From the NCBI GenBank assembly GCA_030737835.1, contig CM060847.1:16034656-16098655 (forward strand): 64,000 bases of DNA, in the 5' to 3' direction. A model generated the notes under the pieces. That model was not told the DNA's origin, did no database searches, and saw only the letters and a list, made by a program, of their open reading frames with translations. Source of the DNA: Acorus gramineus (lineage: Eukaryota; Streptophyta; Magnoliopsida; Acorales; Acoraceae). The number at the start of each line of letters is the position of its first letter. Position 1 is the stretch's first letter. A program made the position numbers and the translations under genes. Positions 48,101 through 59,123 of this stretch are shown here, in pieces.

Positions 48101-51100
48101 TGGATAGATTGGGATCAAGTTGTACATCGTCCGGGTCATACTATTCATGAACTATCAACTTCAGATGCGACAATGTCGTAGGATTTTCCTTAGATGTTGT
48201 CCCATGTCCCATGCCGAGCAATCTTCATATCAGGGTAAAATAAATACTTCACACCTTTGATCATTTTCTCCACAACCCAATCCTCAGAAGGGAGACGAAT
48301 ATATTCTATACTTCCTTTCGCTAGATGGAGATGAGGTGTTTTGAAAAGAAGAGCCAAAACGAAAGCTTCCTCGCGCCATCTCCAAAAAGGGAGGAGGATT
48401 TAGAAACGTTAAAAATGAACTTAAAAGAAAAAAAACCTCTAAATTTTAAACCTTAATGACCTTGCAGAGAGAGTTAACCCCTATTGATAATCAATTGTAA
48501 TCTTCTAAGTTTATCCTTATCTCAACAGATAAAATCAAATTTGAAATTATAACTATCCTAACAAACTATTTAAAATTGTGTCATTCTTATCTTAACAAAA
48601 TCAAATTCGAAATTATAACTATTTTAATAAACTATTTAAAATCATACCATCCCTATCTCAAAAAAATAAAATCAAGGATGATAAAGAAATCGCCCTTGGA
48701 CTCTTTTGTTCATCCTTGAGGGGGTAATTTCTAGATATCAAAATGAATAATTACATATATGTTGAGGAGGGGGGGGGGGGGGGGTGGACGTAGCTGGCCT
48801 GTTGCAGTGCCCAACCAATCATGCTGCAAGGGCCAGCTGTGGGCAGGCCGGCCCTGCTGCAGGGCTGGTTGGGCCCTGTAGCAGGGCCAGCTAGGTCCCT
48901 TTCCCCCCAATATATATATAATTATTCAAAATTTTGATATGTAGAGTTCTCATAAATCGAGTTGGCATTAGAACATCCACTCTTCATACAATGATGCATT
49001 TTCTATTCGTACTTGTTCAGGTAACCAATCTTGTCTTATTTCTACAATCCGCTAGTTGGATTATTCACATTGATTTTTAGTAACACACATTGCCATAGCA
49101 TGCCCCATGTTCAGTACTTTGTATCAGTCTTTCTTTATTGTTGAGTCTCACTCATCTTGGTGTTGAAAAATCTTGCTGCGCAACTCTGCAGTTCTCCGAT
49201 GACCAATCAAAGGTCATGCACTCCCACTCATAGTTATTTAGCTAGTGTGTCTTTGTGTGTGTGTGTTTTTTTTTGAATGGGGCTGATGACAGCGTATCAC
49301 AATGTCACATTGTACTGGGGTTACAAATCTGCCACCATCCCAGTTTTTGGACACTATACTTTTCTTTCCTCATACAAACAAGTGGACCAATGAATGCTTA
49401 CATGCGAGCTGATTGCACATGTACATATTTTCAATTTAATACATTGAGAAACATTAAATTACGTGACAAGACATTTTACAATAATCATTCAAATAATCTT
49501 TTGTTGTTTATGTGTTATTTATTTTTTGATGTATGCAATGTTTGATTGTGCGTGGGAAACTGCTATGTAGGCCAAGTGAATTGCGGTAACTGTCATACAA
49601 CTCTCATGTACCCATATGGAGCACCATCCGTTAAATGCGCAATATGCCATTATGTGACAAATATTGAGGTTTGTAGAGATCTCCAGCTCAATTTCTTCCC
49701 AATTTTGGTATGATGTTCATATTCTCCTTTTGCATGCGACATATTCGTTTGAATATAATAATACATCTGTCTGAAAATTAAATTTTTTTTATGGGGAGTA
49801 GCTAATTTTTTTAACTAATCATCCAAATTCTAAGTATTATTGGGTTGCTAGAGGCACTCAATTCATTATTTTTTTGCATGGATGTAACTATTATGTATTA
49901 TAGAGTTTTGATCTAAATTTAAATAAACCTGAAGTGGACTCAATTTCAGAAGAGGAAAATACATTGTACCTATGATTATTTACCAGTTGTCTGTAGTTGA
50001 TTGCTTAGAAGATCTTTATCTGTGTGTGTGTGTGTTTTGTGATTTCTATCTCTGCCTAATTCTTTGTGCTCGTTCATATTTCCGTTCATGAATAGATAAT
50101 CAGGGACAAGATTTGTCTAATGTGATTAGAAATAGTTGAAGGGAATGGAGAGAATTTTGTATGCCATGGGGCAGATCCATACCACTGAGAGTTAAATGTA
50201 ATTTTTGGAAGGCCTTCATAAAACCCAGTTTGTTGTATGGACTGGAGTACTGGGCCATAATAAAGACAGCCCCTGCCCAATAGAGAGTGAAATTAGGTGG
50301 GAATTGTATATAGTTGATGAGACATGAAAAACTATATTGGACAGACTAACAAGCTGAGACATCAGGGAAAAAAGAAGAATGGCACCAATAGAGGACGAGT
50401 TGAGGAAAATCTTCTGTGGTGGTTATATAGACCTTCTAATCCAAGTGGAGTGGGTGGAAAAAATGGGATGACCAATAAAGAGTTGGACGAATGACCTTTT
50501 AATCCAAGGAGCTAAACGATTTAATCACCGTGGAGGACACACCACCAAATGGGTGCTTTGTGGTGCGGTCTGGTGAATATGTCTGACCCTAACACAAATA
50601 ATAGATAGGACAGGATTACTGTTTGGTGATAATTTGTAGTGATCTTATTGTTTGCATTTGAGTTTACTTCGTGCATAGCATCTGCATTTATGATATTACT
50701 GCATTTTTTTTTTCTCTCTAGATTGTGTTTCTTTTTTTTCATTCATCTGATCACTGACTAGTATGCCAAGAATTAGGCAGTACTGCAATAGGCACCCAGT
50801 ATCTCATGGTCGCTTTATCATTTACATGTCAACTGGCCTTAAGTAAGATTGTCAATAAAATTGTGTAAGATTTTTTGCATTGATAAACCTGTGTTGATGG
50901 GATAAAGTTTATAATTTTGACCGTCTTTGCGATAATAACTTAATGGCAGTTTTGTCTCCAGATGAGGAATACGGGGGTGTCAAGTCCTGTAAACAGACCT
51001 AATGGAGTTGTATCTACACCGCCATCAACTTCAGCGGTATCTCCTACCTATAAAAAAATAATAGTATTTATGTTTCAAAAACTCTAAATATTGTTTGTTT

Positions 51101-51361
51101 TTTTCATTATATTTCAATCTCTTTGTTGCAGCCTTCGTCGAATGCAAGGAGCCAAACCGTCGTCGTTGAGAACCCCATGTCAGTCGATGAAAGTGGCAAA
51201 TTGGTAAATATAAATATACTTTCCTTGCTTCTCTCTGTGATTTAGTTATATATGTTGGTTTTTTTCTTAAGTTAAAAAAACATTTCATGAAAGAAATAAT
51301 CACCTGTCCCACTGTTACACAGGTGAGCAATGTTGTAGTTGGAGTTACCACCAAAAAGTGA
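39116..51361 (+). CDS. LSD1: LSD1-type zinc-finger cell-death regulator
   Basis: Arabidopsis LSD1 restrains runaway cell death and binds partners such as bZIP10 and metacaspases through its zinc fingers. Six coding exons join in phase to 164 aa: 39116-39212, 41478-41591, 49571-49668, 50962-51036, 51132-51203, 51323-51361. Three LSD1 fingers of the form CxxCRxxLMYxxGAxxVxCxxC are intact: C7/C10/C25/C28, C41/C44/C59/C62, C75/C78/C93/C96. The tail [16 protein letters not shown] plus [12 protein letters not shown] is diagnostic for LSD1 rather than LOL paralogs. Linkers between fingers are short, without the proline run of Arabidopsis LSD1. The ATG is the first after acceptor TAG at 39113. Intron 2 is 8 kb and holds a MITE, an LTR-like piece and a large inverted repeat. 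Confidence 0.95.
39288..39405 (-). mobile_element. Short retroposed insertion in LSD1 intron 1
   Basis: A 15-bp direct repeat TGCTTTTAGGAATTT at 39273-39287 and 39406-39420 flanks 118 bp that begin with a short T run on plus, so the A tail is on minus. This fits a truncated LINE or SINE copy of unknown family. Confidence 0.8.
42565..42906. mobile_element. Tourist-like MITE in LSD1 intron 2 (342 bp)
   Basis: Ends GGCCCCGTTTGG and, inverted, AGGTCCGTTTGG are flanked by TAA on both sides (42562-42564 and 42907-42909), the target triplet of PIF/Harbinger elements. GCTTTTTGAAAAGC-type words inside also pair. No coding sequence. Confidence 0.65.
43040..43529 (-). mobile_element. Possible solo LTR, minus orientation
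   Basis: It begins TGTTG and ends CAACA on the plus strand and carries a TATA box TCTATAAATAGG on minus near 43350. CT-rich sequence flanks the box. No 5-bp target duplication was found, so the limits are uncertain. It abuts the left arm of the large inverted repeat. Confidence 0.4.
44057..45790 (+). pseudogene. Plant mobile domain (PMD) pseudogene, left arm
   Basis: One frame reads [20 protein letters not shown] and [20 protein letters not shown] to a stop near 44419. A shifted frame follows with [37 protein letters not shown] and [15 protein letters not shown]. The W-C-L-E-T-N block and the later GEFSISHINL match the aminotransferase-like plant mobile domain, which is carried by transposons and by the MAIL1/MAIN genes. 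Several frameshifts and stops break it. It ends where the arm ends. Confidence 0.75.
45848..48420 (-). pseudogene. Plant mobile domain pseudogene, right arm and spacer
   Basis: Minus-strand frames give [88 protein letters not shown] and, after more shifts, [19 protein letters not shown] with [19 protein letters not shown]. This copy keeps more of the domain than the left arm and runs on through the spacer (open frame 46102-45896). It has frameshifts and stops throughout and is not expected to make a protein. Confidence 0.78.
50100..50520 (+). pseudogene. LINE reverse-transcriptase remnant in LSD1 intron 3
   Basis: Plus-strand frames read [20 protein letters not shown] with GLEYWAI, and after shifts [10 protein letters not shown]. 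This resembles the PLKLKGKFYRTAIRPAMLYG and VAPIEDKLRE blocks near the end of plant LINE reverse transcriptases. Stops and shifts show it is old and dead. Confidence 0.65.
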
Positions 51362-51973
51362 CTATGGATGTTTTCTTTGTGGGTATCAAAAGAACATATG
51401 AAGATCATTGTTTTCGGTCCTGTATGGATATTATTTTGCCTCTGGTTAGTGTATTTGTATATTCATCATAGAACATGGAAATATAGAACACCAGCGGCAT
51501 ATTATTTTGCACATACTAGTATTTTGTACATGCACTTAGTTGTTAATGATATGAACATATTGTTGTGAACATGTTGGATTTACAATTGTAATAGTTTACA
51601 AAAGGTTTGTGTGAACTTAACTGAAAATCAATTTTTATCCATTTTGTAGCTTGTTTTGCATCATCGGATGAGCCATTAAAATATATATTCTAAGGTAAGA
51701 AAATATGTACTGATGAAAATTGCAGGCCTAACCATCTGACTAAACCATGGGGTTTGGTTCCAATATGTATTCAGTTTGAATCTTTTAGGCTTATTAGATG
51801 CAGAGGCTTATGAGTGATTTTTTGCATCTGGTTTTTTCTAACTAATGTGATATAGAATGATCTACAAATAGTGTTGATACACTTAAGTTCATTTTGCAAT
51901 CTCGTTTGTAGTCCAAAAGCGGTCCCCAGTGGCCTATACATTGTGATGTGCCATGTATACACTGTATTATTGT
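51362..51973. other. LSD1 3' region and spacer
   Basis: It should hold the LSD1 3' untranslated region. No further gene or clear repeat is seen. Confidence 0.5.
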
Positions 51974-52524
51974 TAGGCATGTCAATCGAACGGATATTGA
52001 TCGAATAGGCCCATATCCGTATCCGAATTGGATATCCGAAAAAATATTTGTATCCGATATTCGATGGATATTCTAAAACCCATATCCGATCTGAAAATTT
52101 GGATACGGATTCGGATAATATTCGAAATATCTGAACCAGATTAAAATATAAAAAATTTATAAAATCTTAAGTCATAATATGGTTAAATACGTATCTACTA
52201 AAGACATAAAAATACAAATCCTAATATAGTTAAACAAGTATTTAAAATGGTTAAATAGGTTTGTGTTTTGTCCTAGATCTTGAGCTATTGAATTTTCATT
52301 TAAGGGTTGAAACTAATTCTAACATATATAAATAAAATAATAGTTCGGATACGGATATTGTTCGGATCGGATATAGGCTATATCCGATCTGATCCGAAAA
52401 TTTTCGGATACGGATTATCTGGTTCGGATACGGATACGGATTTTCAGATATCGAATGTTTTCTGTATTTTCGGATACGAATTCGGATCAGATACGGATAT
52501 TTTTTCGGATAATTGACATACTTA
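51974..52524. mobile_element. hAT-like MITE with ATCCGA arrays (551 bp)
   Basis: Left end TAGGCATGTCAAT pairs with the inverted right end TAAGTATGTCAAT. Flanks ATTATTGT (51966-51973) and ACTATTGT (52525-52532) agree at seven of eight bases, an hAT-sized duplication. Both end regions are filled with TATCCGA/TCGGATA words; the middle is AT-rich and non-coding. Confidence 0.85.
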
Positions 52525-52532
52525 ACTATTGT

Positions 52533-53838
52533 AGTGTATGGAAATTATATTTTTTATTTTTTAAATAAAATTAATGTATTTTAGTGTATATTTCACGTTT
52601 CATAATAATATGTATTTTAATAAGAGTGTATATTATAAAAAATCAGTGAGGGCTACCGATGATGGTTGAACATATCATGTTCTCTAATAGATGGACAAAG
52701 TGCTAAATTGAGCTTCCACTGCATGTAAGTGGTTCACATAGATTATAGATGGCTCAACATGGGTGCCATACCATAGTAATCTGTATAAGGCTGTTTAATA
52801 TATATTTGTTAGGCCATAACTTGATTTCAATGCTAAAGTGGATTCTATCGATTAAGTTCATCATAAACTTATTAATAATATAATTAAAAAAAAAAAACAA
52901 TTTGTTTCTATATAAACATATCACAGTGATTATAACTTCTAAAGTTTTAATGCTTTTCTCAAGTTTATTAACGACATTAATCAATTAAACAATGTAAATT
53001 TTTTATATAATGTTTAAATTGATTAAAATTTATAATTGAAAATATTAATTTTCTTAAATTACATTAAATTTAACCAAACAATTTACTTCTAGATAATTCT
53101 AATTATTTAGTTAAAAAATTAATTCATGATATTAAATACACACAAAATAATCTACTAAATTTAACTTCGGTTATGCTTTGAAATATTTCTGTGTTCCTTT
53201 CATTTAAATCTGGATACTTTTTTAAATTATAAGGAGCACAATGATACATCATCTGGACTAAAACATACACTCAAAACTACACAAAATCTGACAATTCAAT
53301 ATCCTCCACTATCTCAAAAATTTAATGAAACTGTCACTGAGCAGTAAAAATGAAGTGAAGGTGCTTTTATGGCAATAAATATCATTAGATTCATATGTTA
53401 TTGAATATATTCCACACCAATTTCAGTGTGCATGTATCCATGCCATTTAGGTGTCTCATTTCAAATTTTTTTTTTTTTTAATCAAGTTAACCAACAATTC
53501 ATGCAAATCCAGAAACTCAAAATTCCTACCATAGTTGATGAGAATCTTGTAAAAATTGTATATAAGTTGGTTGCAGCTAACATCGATTTGCATAATCTTG
53601 CACTCACTGAATCTCTCCACCCAATCTAATCAAAACACATTTTTCTGCAGCTCACCTAACACTAAACCCACATCACTAAACAATTTAAAACAGTCACACC
53701 AGTCAGAGAATTCACATCCACTGCTACACTAAAGCTTGCATTACTGAACATAAAATACAAGCAGCTTTAAATTCATCACACCACCCTCCTCTTCAAAGCC
53801 ACACAAATCAAATCCATCAGCCTCATCTTCCACTCTAG
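52533..53838. other. Spacer upstream of CASPL gene
   Basis: AT-rich DNA with no gene supported. The last 200 bp should hold the CASPL promoter and leader; no clear TATA box was chosen. Confidence 0.5.
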
Positions 53839-56599
53839 ATGGCCGTCGAAAATGGCGAAAAGCCCGGCCAGGCCCCGGCCCCAACGTCGAATGGGAGGCT
53901 CCGGGGCCGCCTCTTCGCGTCGTTGAGGATGGTTTCTATGTTCGCAACCATCTCGGCCGCGCTGACGATGGGGCTCAATAAGGAGACCATAATCATCCCC
54001 GTCGCGATCGTTGGCACTAACCCTATCAACGTTTCAATCACCGCGAAGTTCAGTCACACCCCATCTTTCATGTTAAGTGTGACTATTCTCCATCAACTGT
54101 ACTGTCTTATGTCACCAAAAGTGACATTTTACTGTTTGATGATTGTATATTGGCTTCTCATTGAAATCATGCTATTTTTGTGATGTAGTTACTTCGTCAT
54201 AGCCAACGCGATCGCGAGCTTCTACAACTTCGTTGTGCTCTTGGTGATTCGTTTTGTTCGTCGCAAAGAGTTGGGCCTTTTGATCCCCCTCTTAGACATG
54301 GTAAATCATGTTTTGTACTAGTTAATATCACAGTAATTTAGAGCATTTCCAACTAGTGAGCTATTGTAAGAACATTGTTGGACTAAAAAATTGTGAGCTA
54401 TTGTAAGAACGTTGGATTAAAATTAAGCTTTCATCTAATAAGATTACACGTAAAAGAGTCAATCATTTGATCAAACAACACGAAGAAAAAGAATTGAACA
54501 AATATAAATTTTTTAATAAATAAAAACGAATGGAACAGACCCAATAATAATCCAAAATAAAAATATTAAACAAGATAACAATGAATAAATAAACATGATA
54601 AACTAATAAACTTTTCTCATGCACTCATTTTTATGAAGCATATAAATCATTGAATTTTTTTTTAAAACATACTATAAATGAGTCTATACATTTTATTGGG
54701 TTATATGTCTTATTTTTAAAAAATAAAAATAAAAATAAAATAAAAAGGAGTGTGGAATGTATCTGGGATTGAATATGAGAATGAGTTGAAACATTTTCCT
54801 TATAAATGACACTGAATATGCTCTCACATTATAAAAACATATTCCATCTATGGAATCCATCATATATATTACTAATATAAAAAAAAACACTACCCTAAAA
54901 AAACTAAAAAAATACTTATTTTCACATCTAAAGAAAAATTGATACATAGAGATCCAAAATCAATCTAAAAAATAAAAATAAAAATAAATTTTAAATTCAA
55001 AAGTAAGGCATCCATCAATAATTTTATGGGTTTAAATGGGCCCGATTCTATTTGTAATTTTTGTATTTATTAAAGTGACTAAAATATTTATGTTTTATAA
55101 TTTTATGGGTATCTTAATTGTCTGAAAAATATTTGGATGAAGTTTCATGAAATTTAAAGTTCAAGAAGTCATGTTTTGAGATTAGTGACCTGCTTATAAA
55201 TCTTAGAATTTGGATCAGGGACCTGTTTATAACATAGATAGGGGTCTAGTTGTGAAACTGATAGAACCTGGGGGTGGATCTGAAGAAAGCCCAGGAAAAA
55301 GACAAAATTAACCGTTTTTTGTTAGGGACCTGGTTATAAATACGAGGGACTTGTTTATAACACATATAGGAGTCGTTTTCTAAAACGTCTAAAACCTAGG
55401 GTCTAACTGAACAAATGCCCCATTGTCCGATTAAAGTGTTTCGCACTAAACTTTGGCGCTAAAGTGTACTGCTGGGCGAAAAAAATTGTCTGCATATGGT
55501 GCGGTGGTGCATTTAAGTGTAATAGTATATATATATATACATACATATATATATACATATATGGGGAGCGACCGTGCGCACGGTGCACCCCATCGTGCGC
55601 CATTAACGTGGACCAGCGATCGTGTGCGCCCCTAACGTAGACCAGCGGTAGGGTGCGACTGTGCGCACGGTGCAACCCATCGCGACCCTATATATATATA
55701 TGGGTAAGGAACAATAGAAATTTTTAAAATATCATTGATTAACAAGTGTTTTTTTCATTGATATTCACTTAATTCAATTAAGGGATTTTTATTTTTAAGT
55801 CCCCATAAACCATGGGATTTAGTGATCGATCCCTCAATTCTTCATATTTTGGTTTTAGTCCTCAGATTTAAAGAATATGTTCATTTTTAGTCCCTAAGAG
55901 GGACCTATCCCTAAATTATTTGGTTTTGTTTTTAGTCCCTGTGAGGGACTAAAAAGGAACATATCATTTAAATCTGGGGACTAAAACCAAAATATGAAGA
56001 AGTGAGGGATCGATCCCTAAATAAGTATGTTTATATGGACTGAAAACTAAAAACCCTTCTATTAATATTTCCTTACATTTATTTGTCAAAATATTCTTAT
56101 CATAATTACATTTATAAATTAAGTTTGTGAAAAAATATGTTTACAAAATAAAATAGAGACAAAAATAAGGCCGTTGGACTATATATGATATCGCACTCTA
56201 AAGACATTTTCTTTAGTTTTTTAAATATATCTGAAATCTTAAAACACAGAATAACCCATATAAAGGGTTTGTTTCCATGATTATTTTCTAATTAAAGAGT
56301 TAGTATTCATGATGAAATGTATCAACTCATGGGGGGTTGTTGACACTTGACAACACACACATATATATACATAGGCAATGGTGACCTTGGTGGCCACCGG
56401 AGCTGCGGCGGCGACGGCAGTGGCGGAGGTGGGGAGGAACGGAAACAGCCACGCGAGGTGGAACAAGATATGCGACAGATTCGACGCCTACTGCGACCGC
56501 GGCGGCGGCGCCCTTGTCGCCTCCTTTGTTGGCCTCATCCTTCTCATGACCCTAAACGCCCTCTCCACCACCACCCTCTACAAAAACACATCAAAATAA
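53839..56599 (+). CDS. CASP-like membrane protein, CASPL1 type
   Basis: CASP and CASP-like proteins (formerly UPF0497/DUF588) are four-span plasma-membrane proteins; CASPs build the Casparian strip, while roles of most CASPLs are unknown. Three exons join in phase to 189 aa, the usual length: 53839-54071 (donor AT|GTTAAG), 54189-54300, 56375-56599. Predicted spans: about 30-52, 79-99, 110-135 and 160-180. The conserved Arg of span 1 (R30, before MVSMFATISAAL) and Asp of span 3 (D114 in PLLDMAMVTL) are present. The block RNGNSHARWNKICDRF in the second outer loop is typical of the family. The coding part is GC-rich compared with its surroundings. Intron 2 is 2.07 kb and holds a palindromic island and a hairpin MITE. 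Confidence 0.94.
55525..55562. repeat. TA/CATA microsatellite
   Basis: Alternating TATA and CATA units inside CASPL intron 2, directly before the GC-rich palindromic island. Confidence 0.85.
55568..55682. repeat. GC-rich palindromic island in CASPL intron 2
   Basis: Two 28-bp near-identical copies (55568-55595 and 55655-55682) each contain GTGCGCAC; the first has the perfect 12-bp palindrome CCGTGCGCACGG. Between them AACGTGGACCAGCG and AACGTAGACCAGCG form a second repeat pair. The island sits between TA-rich runs. Confidence 0.9.
55780..56062. mobile_element. Hairpin MITE with long inverted ends, copy 2
   Basis: Left GGGATTTAGTGATCGATCCC and TTTAGTCCTCAGATTTAAA pair with right TTTAAATCTGGGGACTAAA and GGGATCGATCCCTAAA. 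Ends are AAGGG and CCCTT. It is the same family as 31973-32252, in CASPL intron 2. The target duplication is unclear. Confidence 0.75.
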
Positions 56600-58235
56600 A
56601 ACTATATACATAGCCAGAATCAACCAACACTGTAGTGTTGAAAATTTAAGATGCCTATGTTGTCATCTCTTTGTGTTTGCATTGCCAAAAAGAGATCTGT
56701 TTTGTGTTGGGGTTGTGTGAGTGAGTGGGTGCCCAACATGGCTGTTTGTTTGGTTTGTTAAAGCAGATGTGTTAAGAGAATGAAATTATGAAATTAATTT
56801 ATTATCTGATTTATTTGGCTGGTGGAAGTTTGTTGTTTAGTACATTAAGGCAGCATACTATATGTTGATAAAAATTTAGTGTAATATATACTTTTTAAGG
56901 AAAAAAATATGTATTTATGTATGTAGATATATACTTCGTTTTTCATAATAACGTGTATTTCATTAGTTAAGTATATATATACCTATTACTTATTAAAATG
57001 AAAGTAACCCAGCTTTTTTATTTCCGTTTTAACCCTCCCATAAATTCAGCCATTACTTATACACTGTACATTCAAAATTTAAGATTTTAATTTAGATTTA
57101 GATAAATCATAATATATTTTAAGATTTTAAAATCAGAATTAAGTAAATTATATCAGTATATTGAAATTTTGATAATTCAAAATTAAAGAAATTCATGAAA
57201 TCTATCTCAATTGATTCTGTAAAAATTTGTTACATTATTTTATTATAATATAAAAGAAATATTATACAGTATACAAATTTATTGCCCTATATATTAAATG
57301 GAATGAGTGTTTTTGAATAATTCAATATCATACAACACATACATATTATATTATGTTACTCATATCAATATTATAGTTACGTATTTTATATTTAGGCCAA
57401 TTCGTACTTGTATATATATAATTAACTAATATATACTTTAAAAATCAAGATGGTTGGGGGATGCCGAAGAGGCTGGACAGTGGGCTGGATTTATCCTTAT
57501 CGAGTGCTGTTACATAGTTTTTTTTTTTTTTTTTGACACCAATTCTAGTCCTATATGCATCGATAGAAAATTAGCGGAGCATATACTTACATTAACGAGA
57601 TATATGAAAGAAATTTTTTATATATTTTATAAATGCATCAATGCAATTCATTGGAGTATAAGCTTCGTTTTTTTTTTATAAAAATATGTATCTTGTTAGA
57701 CAAGGTATAATATATTTTTAAAAAATTCAAAACATATGTAAACTAGAATTGAGACTGAAAATGAGACTGTACGTTAGATTATCCTTAGGATAATGTTACA
57801 TCTAGCCCCATTTCCAGCCTCAATTCCAGTCTACATATGTTTTGAATATTTTAAAAATAGTATATCTTATCTAATGAGGTACATGCTTTTGTAAAAAATG
57901 AAACATATACTCCAATGAATTGCATGGATGTATTTATAAAAAATGTAAAATTTTTTTTTTGAAGCATATGCCTTGTTAACATGAGCATATGCATATCGAC
58001 ACATATAAAGCTGAAATTGGGACTAGAAATAGATTTGGGTGTAACAACCCCCTTAACCCTATTGTTTCCTGGGATTGGGAAATATCCATGGATTTTCACA
58101 ACTCCATTCCCCTAAAAGGCCCATTTGATGAAAGATTGTCAAAGAAGTCCATATATGAAATGTGTATGCCCAGCCCGATAGAGAATTGAGTTATTTTGAA
58201 ATAGATAATTATATCAGTATTATGGGAGGTCAAAA
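56600..58235. other. CASPL 3' region and repeat-rich spacer
   Basis: No gene is supported. 57515-58045 is a palindromic repeat, listed separately. Confidence 0.5.
57515..58045. repeat. Palindromic repeat, arms about 260 bp
   Basis: The left arm (57515-57785) and right arm (57795-58045) pair in reverse, for example CAATGCAATTCATTGGAGTATA against TATACTCCAATGAATTGCATG-like sequence, and ATTCAAAACATATGTA against TACATATGTTTTGAAT. Similar AT-rich words recur near 9.2, 18.5, 26.8, 56.9 and 60.9 kb, so it is likely a MITE family with decayed ends (GTTACA/TGTAAC). Confidence 0.75.
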
Positions 58236-58694
58236 TGTCCTCTTCCTTGAATAGGTCGGACTCGAGGGCGATCGGGGCTTGGTTTGAGTAGATCCGCGAA
58301 GAGACGACGACTAGGGTCTGCCGTGGAGGGATTGACGAGGTTCGTCTGGATTGAACCTGATGTAAATTAGGCTACCTACGTACCTTTTTTGAGGGATCAA
58401 GCCACACGTAGTTCCTTTTTGAACCTCCGACGATGAAGCCCAATCTCCATTAAAATGGGATTTCAAGCTTGGGTCTATGGTTCTCTTTTTTGAGGAAAAA
58501 AGAAGAAAAATCCCCCCTTGATGAAAGGGATACCCTTCTATTTATAGTGGGAGGGGGTATGCTTATTTCCATGGAGGTGTGAGCATATCATGGCCCAACC
58601 TAAAATGGTGTTGTGCTTTTGGCCCAATGTCATGGGCCAGGGTGGTATGGCATTTTAAATGGATCCTAAGGTGTGACATATTTGGGCTTCTACA
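58236..58694 (-). mobile_element. Possible solo LTR, minus orientation
   Basis: On the minus strand it starts TGTAGAAGCCC and ends GAGGACA, with a TATA box CTATAAATAGAAGGG near 58548-58533, typical of a plant LTR promoter. No 5-bp flanking repeat was found, so ends are approximate. Confidence 0.4.
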
Positions 58695-58742
58695 AGTATG
58701 AATATGAAATAAGTCATTTTCTATTTTGTTGTGTTTTCACTT

Positions 58743-59065
58743 AGGGGCCGTTTGGTTCGACGTCTTTTCAGCGCTTATTTTACTTAATCTGGATTTTCAG
58801 TTCTTATTGGCTACCAGTCTGTTTGGTTACTATTCTTATTTGGAAATGTAATAATGGGTTACTATTGTTTGGTTGCATTTGGATAAGTTGTGGATAAGTA
58901 ATTATAATTTTGAATTGACATTTTTAGTAGGCAAACAAATGAAAAAAAATAATTTAGTGTAGAACTCACTTATATTAATTTCAGGGAACAAATGGAATTG
59001 ATATACCCATTTATTCTCGTTATTTCAGCAAATACCATTTTATTACCCTCACCCAAACACCCATT
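58743..59065. mobile_element. MITE-like segment with GCCGTTTGGTT end
   Basis: It opens GGGGCCGTTTGGTT and repeats TGTTTGGTT inside, and the right side has CACCCAAACACCC. This resembles the ends of Tourist/hAT-like plant MITEs, but pairing is weak and no target duplication was found. Confidence 0.35.
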
Positions 59066-59123
59066 TTTTTTTTTCCAATTTCGCCTAATTCCTTTTTTTT
59101 AAAAAAAAAATAAAAAATAAGAA

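Larger units (their letters stand above)
43530..48946. repeat. Large inverted repeat of PMD element copies in LSD1 intron 2
   Basis: Left arm 43530-45847 and right arm 46459-48880 are reverse complements over about 2.3 kb each, roughly 85-90% alike by eye, around a spacer of about 610 bp. Arms include a GC-rich GGGCC/CTGCAG outer part, an AT-rich part, and plant-mobile-domain coding remnants. Just outside the right arm, 48850-48946 repeats the outer part of the left arm in direct orientation (GGCCAGCT.GGTCC, then ATTATTCAAAATTTTGATAT-like), so a third truncated piece is present. Confidence 0.85.
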
